Source: CAZBBB01 sp964490005
Lineage (GTDB): Bacteria; Planctomycetota; B15-G4
Assembly (NCBI GenBank): GCA_964490005.1
Contig: CAZBBB010000093.1
Span: 1-12,834 of the forward strand
DNA length: 12,834 nt
Direction: 5' to 3'
The notes under the pieces were generated by a model. It was not told the DNA's origin, made no database searches, and worked only from the letters and a program-made list of their open reading frames with translations. The position numbers and the translations under genes are program-made. Positions 6,059-12,834 of this stretch are shown here, in pieces; within the stretch, counting starts at the first letter, position 1; the number at the start of each line of letters is the position of its first letter.

Positions 6059-9000
6059 CTACTGCCTCGTGAACTCCTCGACAACCGCGCTCGGCGCGTT
6101 GCCCTGCCCGTAGCCGCCGACGACGAAGATGCGGCCCTGGAAGATCGCGGTGCCGTGGTCGTGGCGCGGCGTGGGCAGCGGCGCCTCGACGCGCCAGGAG
6201 TCGCTCGACGGGTCGTAGACGTCGACGCGCTCGATGAGTCCGCTCGGCAGCACGCCGCCGCCGCTGGACGAACCGGGCAGCGTCAGGCCGCCGAACAGGT
6301 ACAGCTCGCCCTGCCACCGGACCGCGCGACCGGCGCCGGAACGCGGCGTCGGCAGCGGCGCGAGCGTGCTGCCCGGGCTCTGGTCGGTGCTCCACTGGCC
6401 GGACTGCGGGTCGTAGACCTGCACGTCGCGCGTGCCGGCCGAGATCGAGCTGCCGTCGCCGACCGTGCCGCCGAAGACGAAGAAGCGGCTGCCGTCGGTG
6501 CCGCCCGCGGCGTGGTGGCGCGGAAGCGGCAGGGGCGGCAGCGGCGCCCAGCTGTCGCTGAGCGCGTCGTAGCGCGCGGCGAAGGACACCGCACCGCCGT
6601 TGGAGAGCCCGCCGGCCGCATACAGGCGCCCGTCGATCACGGCCGTCGCGACCGCGCCGCCCGGCCAGGGCAGTTGGCTGCCCACCGACCAGCGGTTCTC
6701 GGCCGGATCGTAGATCTGCACGCGCCCCTCGCTGCCGAAGCCGAGGCCGCCGACGAGCAGGGCGCGCCCGCCGACCTCTTCGACGGCGTGCGAGCCGCCG
6801 GGGAAGGGGCGAGCGGCGCCGTCGGCCGTCCATTCGCCCGCGGGCGCCATCAGGTCCAGGCGCAGCGTGGCGGGCTGTCCGGCGACGAAGGCGTGCAGCA
6901 CGCCGCCCAGCACGGTGGCGGCCGCGCCGCCCGCGAAGGGCAGCTCGCCGCCGCCGCTGCTGCTGCCTCCGCCCCAGTCGCCCGGCTCGAGGCCCGGCGC
7001 CGGCATCAGGAAGCGGAAGGCGGCGTCGAGCACCGACACGTGGCCGTTGCTGACGACGACGACGTCGAGCAGCTCGGTGCCCGGCGCCGGCTGGGGCGGC
7101 AGCAGCCCGAAGATGCGCGTGGCGCTGACGCTCGTCACGGCCGCCGGCAGGCCGCCGATCGTGACGCTCGTGTTGGCGAGCGCGCCGAAGCCGCGCCCGC
7201 CGATCACGAAGGGAGCGCCGCCGGTCGGCGGCGCGCGCCACGGGAAGATGTCGAGCGCGTCCATCGCGCCGGCCGCGAGGTCGACCGGGGCGAGCACCTC
7301 GATGCGCCCGCCGAACTGGTCGAGCGCGACGAGCGCGCCGCCGGGCCCCGGCACGATGTCGAGCGCGCCCGTCGGCGGCAGGATCGGCAGCACCTCGGCC
7401 ACCGAGCGTCCGTCGGGCGCAAGGCGCACCCGACTCGCGCCGCCCTGCCACTTCTGCACGATGAGCTGGCCGCGGAGCTGGCCGCCGAACGTGTCGGCGC
7501 GGTACTCGGCGATGCCGTCCTGGCTGCTGGGCAGCACGGCGAGGGCCTGCGTGAAGGTGTTCGGCAGGCTCGGCTGCCACGGGTCGCGCCAGATGTCCTG
7601 GCGCGGGTCGAAGTGCCCGCGCGCGCGGTTCGCGCTGCCGTAGTAGTTGTCGGCCTCGACGTGCAGCAGTTCGTCGGGCTCGTCGGGATTGGGCCCCTGG
7701 CTCGTCGGCCCCGTCGACGCCGGGCCGTAGGCGAGGTTGGGCCCGTTGTCGGTCGCGTACAGTTTCTTCGACGTCGTGTACACGAGGTCGTAGGGATTGC
7801 GCAGGCCCGGCGCGTGGACGAACACGTGGCTGCCGGGCGCCACGACGACGCTCTCGCCGAAGCGCTGGTCGTCGTTGGGCGCGCCGCCGGCGATGTCGAC
7901 GTAGTGCACGGCCCCGTTGAAGCCGGATTCGGATGTGAGCGCCTTGAGCACCGCGCCCGAAAGGGGCGACTCGGGCAGGTTGCCCATCGCCAGCGCCGCG
8001 ACGCCCGCGTTGGTGTTGCAGCCGACCGCGAGCAGCAGATCGCCGTTGTGGTCGAACTGCAGGCCGTTCACGGCGTGCCCGCTGTTGCTCTGCGGCAGCC
8101 CCGTCACGAGCGGCACGGGCGCGTCGAAGTTCGGGCCGGTGAGCACCGACACCGCGCCGCGGTAGGCGCTGGGGCCCGCGACCGCGCCGCCGCCGTCGGC
8201 GTAGAGGTCGGCGTGGCTCACGTACACCCGCACCGGGAAGGGCGGGTCGTGCGGGTTGAAGGTCAGCCCGAGGCTCTCGTGGTTCACCAGCCCCGAGACG
8301 CCGGGATAGGTGTCGATCGCCAGAAGCTGCCAGTCGTCGTCGAAGCTGAGCGCCTTGAGTTCGCCGTGCAGCGTCGTGACGTACAGCCGCCCGTCGGGCC
8401 CGAACTCGCCGCTCGTGGGCGACTGCAGGCCCATGCTGAACACCGAGGCGAAGTCGACGGGCACCGGGCCGCCGCCCGAGTAGCTGAAGTCCTGCGCGTT
8501 GCTCGTGCCGTGCGGGGTCTGCACGCTGACGGCGATCGTGCCCGCCGCGTGCGGCGGCGAGGCGAACTCGATCCGCGTGGGCGTGATCGACAGGCCCTGC
8601 GCGGCGCCGAGCGGCTGGCCGCCCCAGTTCACCTGCACCTGCGCGGCCGGGAAGAAGCCGAGGCCCTCGATCACGATGGCGTTGCCGCCCGCGGTCGTGC
8701 CGGCGTTCGGAGCGAGCAGGTTGAGGACGGGCGGCAGCGCGGTCTGGTCGTGGCTCGTGCCCGTGCCGCCGACGATCGCCGGCGCGCCGCCCGCCGCCGC
8801 GAGACTGACGCTCGCGGGCAGCGCGGCGAGCGTCGGCACGGCGAAGCGCGCCTCGACCTCGTGGCTGCCGGCCGCGAGTTGCAGCGGCCCGCTCGCGGGC
8901 AGCCCGTCGACGAACAGCCGCCGATCGCTGCCGCCGCTCGCGACGAACGCGTAGTTGCCGGTAGCCGGCAGCACGACGTCGGCGCGAAGCACGGCCAGCA

Positions 9001-9934
9001 CGTTGCCGGTGAAGGGCGAGCCGCCCACCGTGCCGCTGCCGCCGCCGACCTGCATCTGGCCCAGCACCTCGGCCCAGTCGGCGAAGGCCGGCACCGCGTC
9101 GAGCAGCGTCGCGGGGTCGGCCGCGCCGCTGTCGTGGTAGCGCGCCATGACGCCCGGCACGGCCGTGCCCGGCACGACCGCCACCGTGTGCAGGTCGATG
9201 AGCGTGTGGGGCGGGACGGCGTCGTCCTCGATGAGCAGCACGATCTCGTGGCTGCCGTGCGGCAGCGGCACGCTGACCTGCGCGCCGCTGGCGAGCGGCA
9301 CGCCGTTCGACTTCCACTTCCAGGCGGTGAGCGCGTGGCCGATCTCGTGCGTGTGGCTGTCGCCGCCGTCGAGCGGCACCGCTTCGCTGCCATCGCCGTC
9401 GTAGTCGACGACGGTGTCGGGCGCCAGGATCACCGCGTGCAGCAGCGGGTTGGTCGCGATCGACAGGTGCACGCCGCGCGAGAGCGCGATCGAGAGCGGC
9501 GCGAGCGACTCGGCCACCGCCCACTGGAAGTGCAGGTCGCTGCCGAGCGTGGCGGGCACCTTGAAGGCCAGCTTGAGCGTGCCGTCGGGCTTGGCGTTGA
9601 GGTTGATGCGGATCTGCGAGGAGTTGAGCAGCTGGCAGCCTGGCGCGACGCCGGCGATGCCGTTCAGGTCGAGCGGCAGCGGGCCGAAGGGCGAGGTCTC
9701 GTCGGAGAAGCCGATCTGCATCACGACGAAGGCGCCGGGCGGCGCGCCCGACAGATGCACCTGCGCGAACTCGCCCGGCACGTTGCTGCCCGTGAAGCTG
9801 ATCTGGGGCGGCGGCAGCAGCCCGCCGCAGGCCGTGCCGTAGACCACGGCCTGGGCCGGGGCCGGCGCGGCCGTCGCCGCGATGCCGAGCAGCACCAACA
9901 GGACGAGGCGGGTCGTGCTCATGGCGGCGCTCAT
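6059..9934 (-). CDS. Large secreted multidomain protein: PKD-like, PA14-like, IPT/TIG, GSDH-type propeller, IPT/TIG, Kelch propeller
   Basis: The protein has 1291 residues. The start ATG 9934-9932 is chosen because a signal peptide follows at once (TTRLVLLVLLGIAATAAPA, cleavage near APAQA, residue 29) and GAAGGG lies 6 bases upstream. The frame is open to 10126, but the extra residues are Arg-rich and overlap the next gene. Parts in order: a beta domain (about 30-155); a PKD- or cadherin-like domain with a calcium-loop-like VDYDGDGSEA (about 165-255); a PA14-like domain (about 260-382, NYAFVASGGSDRRLFVDG); IPT/TIG (400-486); a glucose/sorbosone dehydrogenase-type propeller (about 495-885) with NHESLGLTFNPHDPPFPVRV, SGHAVNGLQF, NTNAG, GLRNPYDLVY and ATDNGPN; a second IPT/TIG (893-977, GGAPFVIGGRGFG); a Gly/Ser linker; and a Kelch propeller (about 998-1291) with recurrent GG doublets and YDPxxxxW units (IYDPAENRW, VYDPQSGQW, VYDPSSDSW). 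The first propeller may bind PQQ or sugar; whether it is catalytic cannot be told. The Kelch part probably binds a partner or glycan. There is no membrane anchor or LPxTG-type sorting tail, and it ends directly after the last blade. Confidence 0.93.
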   Translation of the reverse strand: MSAAMSTTRLVLLVLLGIAATAAPAPAQAVVYGTACGGLLPPPQISFTGSNVPGEFAQVHLSGAPPGAFVVMQIGFSDETSPFGPLPLDLNGIAGVAPGCQLLNSSQIRINLNAKPDGTLKLAFKVPATLGSDLHFQWAVAESLAPLSIALSRGVHLSIATNPLLHAVILAPDTVVDYDGDGSEAVPLDGGDSHTHEIGHALTAWKWKSNGVPLASGAQVSVPLPHGSHEIVLLIEDDAVPPHTLIDLHTVAVVPGTAVPGVMARYHDSGAADPATLLDAVPAFADWAEVLGQMQVGGGSGTVGGSPFTGNVLAVLRADVVLPATGNYAFVASGGSDRRLFVDGLPASGPLQLAAGSHEVEARFAVPTLAALPASVSLAAAGGAPAIVGGTGTSHDQTALPPVLNLLAPNAGTTAGGNAIVIEGLGFFPAAQVQVNWGGQPLGAAQGLSITPTRIEFASPPHAAGTIAVSVQTPHGTSNAQDFSYSGGGPVPVDFASVFSMGLQSPTSGEFGPDGRLYVTTLHGELKALSFDDDWQLLAIDTYPGVSGLVNHESLGLTFNPHDPPFPVRVYVSHADLYADGGGAVAGPSAYRGAVSVLTGPNFDAPVPLVTGLPQSNSGHAVNGLQFDHNGDLLLAVGCNTNAGVAALAMGNLPESPLSGAVLKALTSESGFNGAVHYVDIAGGAPNDDQRFGESVVVAPGSHVFVHAPGLRNPYDLVYTTSKKLYATDNGPNLAYGPASTGPTSQGPNPDEPDELLHVEADNYYGSANRARGHFDPRQDIWRDPWQPSLPNTFTQALAVLPSSQDGIAEYRADTFGGQLRGQLIVQKWQGGASRVRLAPDGRSVAEVLPILPPTGALDIVPGPGGALVALDQFGGRIEVLAPVDLAAGAMDALDIFPWRAPPTGGAPFVIGGRGFGALANTSVTIGGLPAAVTSVSATRIFGLLPPQPAPGTELLDVVVVSNGHVSVLDAAFRFLMPAPGLEPGDWGGGSSSGGGELPFAGGAAATVLGGVLHAFVAGQPATLRLDLMAPAGEWTADGAARPFPGGSHAVEEVGGRALLVGGLGFGSEGRVQIYDPAENRWSVGSQLPWPGGAVATAVIDGRLYAAGGLSNGGAVSFAARYDALSDSWAPLPPLPLPRHHAAGGTDGSRFFVFGGTVGDGSSISAGTRDVQVYDPQSGQWSTDQSPGSTLAPLPTPRSGAGRAVRWQGELYLFGGLTLPGSSSGGGVLPSGLIERVDVYDPSSDSWRVEAPLPTPRHDHGTAIFQGRIFVVGGYGQGNAPSAVVEEFTRQ

Positions 9935-9940
9935 GATACG

Positions 9941-9946
9941 CCCTTC
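9941..9946 (-). promoter_or_regulatory. Ribosome binding site fixing the start of the multidomain secreted protein
   Basis: Read on the - strand this is GAAGGG followed by CGTATC and ATG, a well-spaced Shine-Dalgarno sequence. It favours ATG 9934 over the second ATG at 9922. Confidence 0.65.
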
Positions 9947-9993
9947 AGCGCGCCGCGCGGGGTGCCGACGCCGGCGGCAGCGCACGCACCGGC

Positions 9994-10488
9994 TCAGTCG
10001 TCTCGCGGCGCGTCCGGCTCGGGCGCCGGCTGCGGCCAGGCCGTCGTGACCACGATGCGCCAACCCGCGGGCGTCCTGCGGAACAGTCGCTCCGAGACGC
10101 CCTGTTGAACCCGCGCGTCGGCCCATGTGGCGCGATAGCGGTAGTGGCCCCAGACGAGGCCCGGCTCGAGCCAGTGCAGCGTGACCTCGTCCGAGAGCAG
10201 TTCGGTCGGCCAGTCGCCCGTCAGGCTGTCGGCCAGCCCCTGCCAGCCGGTCTGCGGGCCGTCGGGCCCGAGGCGCACGAGGCGCTCGTCCTGCCAGTAG
10301 CAGGACAGATAGCCCTCGCGATCGCGGCGCGTGATCGCCGCGAGATTCTCGTTGAAGAGCGCCTGCGCGGCGGCCAGGTCGGCCTGCCGCAGCTCGGTGT
10401 CCGCGCGCGGCGCGAGCGCGCCCTGCGGCGAGCGGCAGCCGGTCAGCGCCGAGGCGGCGAGCAGCGCGAGGGTGAGCGGTCTGAACAT
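9994..10488 (-). CDS. Small predicted lipoprotein with NTF2-like (SnoaL/DUF4440-type) domain
   Basis: The protein has 164 residues from ATG 10488. The N-terminus MFRPLTLALLAASALTGC is a lipoprotein signal with lipobox LTGC and Cys18 as the lipidated residue. The frame extends to 10542, but the added residues are basic and destroy the signal, so the later start is preferred. After the linker, residues about 35-150 read like an NTF2 fold: a long helix (LAAAQALFNENLAAITRRD), a YLSCYWQDERLVRLGPDG stretch, GWQGLADSL, then strands in EVTLHWLEPGLVWGHYRY and ERLFRRTPAGWRIV. This pattern fits SnoaL-like/DUF4440 domains, which bind small ligands or act as accessory domains. No catalytic set can be asserted. 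The gene ends 59 bases before the start of the multidomain secreted protein on the same strand, so co-transcription is plausible. Confidence 0.85.
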   Translation of the reverse strand: MFRPLTLALLAASALTGCRSPQGALAPRADTELRQADLAAAQALFNENLAAITRRDREGYLSCYWQDERLVRLGPDGPQTGWQGLADSLTGDWPTELLSDEVTLHWLEPGLVWGHYRYRATWADARVQQGVSERLFRRTPAGWRIVVTTAWPQPAPEPDAPRDD

Positions 10489-10532
10489 GGGTCTCGTTGC
10501 GGCGGCGGGGCCTCGTCGCCGCGGCGGGCGCG

Positions 10533-10538
10533 ATTGTC
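10533..10538 (-). promoter_or_regulatory. Possible -10 box for the lipoprotein gene
   Basis: On the - strand GACAAT (4 of 6 with TATAAT) lies 44 bases before ATG 10488 in the 99-base divergent gap. A weak -35-like TTCCCC lies 16 bases upstream of it. Support is from spacing and consensus only. Confidence 0.25.
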
Positions 10539-10573
10539 GCACGCTCGAGCCGCCGGGGAACAGGGGACGACGC

Positions 10574-10579
10574 TACACT
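10574..10579 (+). promoter_or_regulatory. Possible -10 box for a leaderless transcript of the metalloprotease gene
   Basis: TACACT (4 of 6 with TATAAT) ends 8 bases before ATG 10588, which would place the transcript start at or within a base or two of the start codon. No Shine-Dalgarno sequence lies at normal distance (the AGGGGA at 10562-10567 is 20 bases away), in agreement with leaderless translation. No convincing -35 box was seen. Confidence 0.35.
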
Positions 10580-10587
10580 CGGCCGCC

Positions 10588-11617
10588 ATGAGCTGGCGGT
10601 CGGTCCGGAACACCGTGGGTGGGGCGCTGGTGGCGCTCGCGTCGGGCTGCGGGCCGTCGGCCGCGGTCGACGGGCCGGCGGCGTCCGCCACGCTCGGCCC
10701 CGCGGCGCCGAAGGTCGTGCTCAAGGTGCGCGCCACGGCGCGGGGCGACGAGGTCTTCAGTCCGCAGGTCATCGAGGCCACGCAGGCCAAGGTGCTCGCG
10801 GCCCTCGCCGAGGGCCCGGGCCTCGTCCTGCCGCGGCACGTTCCGGCCGTCTACCTCACGTCGGAGCAGGCGCTCGCGCGCCGCAAGGCCTACACGGCGA
10901 GCCTGGAGGAGGCCGGCGGACTGGCGGCGGGCATCGACGTCGTGGCCGACTTCGTCTTCGCCGACTCGATGCTGGGCCGCTACCTGCCCGACGAGAAGGT
11001 GCTGTACATCCTCTCGAACGTGCTCGAGCGGCTGGCGCTGCGCGACGGCGAGCTCGACCCGCAGGCGGCCGAAGTCCTGCTCTTCGGCGTCATGGCCCAC
11101 GAACTCGTGCACGCCTACGACGACCAGGTGCACGGCATCATGCCCGACCCGGCGCAGGTCATCGTCCAGGCCGCCGCCGACGGCAGCAAGCTGGCCGAGC
11201 TGCAGACGCGCATGAGCCTGCTCGAGGGCCGCGCGACCTTCATCGCCGAACTCGCGTGCGAGCACGCCGGCGTGCCGCCGATGGACATGTTCTCGATCGA
11301 GGAGGCGCGCGACGTCGACGTGTTCCGCGTGCGCCGCGACGACAACGCGGCGCTCGCGGCCGGCAAGGGCCTGGCCAACGTCGTCGCGCGCGCCAAGCTC
11401 ATGCAGTACGCCTACGGCCGCGAGTTCAGCCGCCGCGCCTGGGCCTTCGGCGGCGAGAAGTTCTTCAAGGAGATCATCGAGCACTCGCCGCTCTCGCTGG
11501 CCGAGCTGGAGGACTTCTCGCTGTTCGTGCAGCGCTGGGCGGCCGAGGAGGAGGCGGCGCTCGAGGCGGCGGACGCCGCTGCACCGCCCGCCGCAGCCGC
11601 GGGCGCCGACGCGGCCG

Positions 11618-11631
<14 letters not shown>
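10588..11631 (+). CDS. Predicted lipoprotein zinc metalloprotease (HExxH, gluzincin-like)
   Basis: The protein has 347 residues. ATG 10588 is followed by a lipoprotein signal (GALVALASGC, Cys21). TTG 10534 is in frame but would bury the signal. The catalytic motif is MAHELVHAYDDQ with His171, Glu172 and His175. The later LLEGRATFIAE offers Glu213 (or Glu221) as third zinc ligand, a gluzincin pattern. HELxHAxxDQ followed by an 'EGxAT' block is known from a widespread group of uncharacterised bacterial metalloproteases. The middle (about 120-160) is helical and leads into the motif. The C-terminus is a Glu/Ala-rich helix followed by an Ala/Pro-rich tail that runs into the overlap with gatB. The likely location is the periplasm, anchored in a membrane. 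The substrate is unknown. It is divergent from the NTF2-like lipoprotein gene (99-base gap), so shared regulation is possible but not shown. Confidence 0.9.

Positions 11632-12834
<1,203 letters not shown>

Noticed and set aside
4599..6113. 504-codon + strand frame over the dnaE2 insertion, considered as a sign of a frameshift or a second gene
   Set aside because: The main dnaE2 frame is continuous and resumes conserved sequence on both sides of the insertion. The other frame is Arg/Ala-rich throughout. dnaE2 is therefore not broken.
5829..9524. 1231-codon open frame on the - strand in another phase of the giant protein gene
   Set aside because: Arg/Ala-rich low-complexity translation that runs through the terminator hairpin and into the dnaE2 end; a shadow frame.
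6155..10108. 1317-codon open frame on the + strand, opposite the giant secreted protein gene
   Set aside because: The translation is Arg/Ala/Val-rich with no domain, signal or repeated motif. The - strand frame has a signal peptide, a ribosome site and six recognisable domains. Such antisense frames are common at this GC content.
9935..10126. Longer start of the giant secreted protein
   Set aside because: It would overlap the NTF2-like lipoprotein gene and hide the signal peptide behind 64 basic residues.

Overview
The window is GC-rich (individual 60-base lines run from about 60% to well over 70% GC) and densely coded, with codons strongly biased to G or C in third position. Two predicted SPase II lipoproteins and two SPase I-type exported proteins point to a Gram-negative, diderm bacterium. 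The exported proteins are a PD40-type propeller protein and a very large PKD/PA14/IPT/GSDH/Kelch protein. They share a style of extracellular domain that I associate with Planctomycetota and some neighbouring phyla, and the DnaE2 wording (TDRDGLYG rather than the proteobacterial TDECSLAG) also fits a non-proteobacterial host. The phylum is an inference and is not proven by this window.

Left part (1-5832, + strand): the last 99 codons of a Y-family polymerase-like protein, best read as ImuB; then a predicted secreted beta-propeller protein of 567 residues; then a complete error-prone DNA polymerase DnaE2 (1210 residues as called). ImuB and DnaE2 normally sit next to each other as the ImuA-ImuB-DnaE2 mutasome used for damage-induced mutagenesis. 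Here an exported protein of lower GC and unrelated type lies between them. DnaE2 is longer than usual because of two low-complexity in-frame insertions, one of about 28 and one of about 98 residues.

Middle (5833-10488): a 226-base convergent gap holds a strong hairpin (23 paired positions counting one G-U), probably a two-way terminator or a palindromic repeat. On the - strand follow a 1291-residue secreted multidomain protein and, upstream of it, a small NTF2-like lipoprotein. The two are 59 bases apart and could be one transcription unit.

Right part (10489-12834): a 99-base divergent promoter region, then a + strand lipoprotein with an HExxH zinc-metalloprotease motif, which may be translated from a leaderless or nearly leaderless mRNA. 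Its last 14 bases overlap the last 14 bases of a convergent gatB (subunit B of the Asp/Glu-tRNA amidotransferase), whose 5' end lies beyond the window.

No tRNA, rRNA, CRISPR array, transposase or prophage gene was seen. The most unusual points are the interrupted mutasome cassette, the insertions in DnaE2, the fusion of two different beta-propellers in one exported protein, and the long hairpin between the convergent genes.
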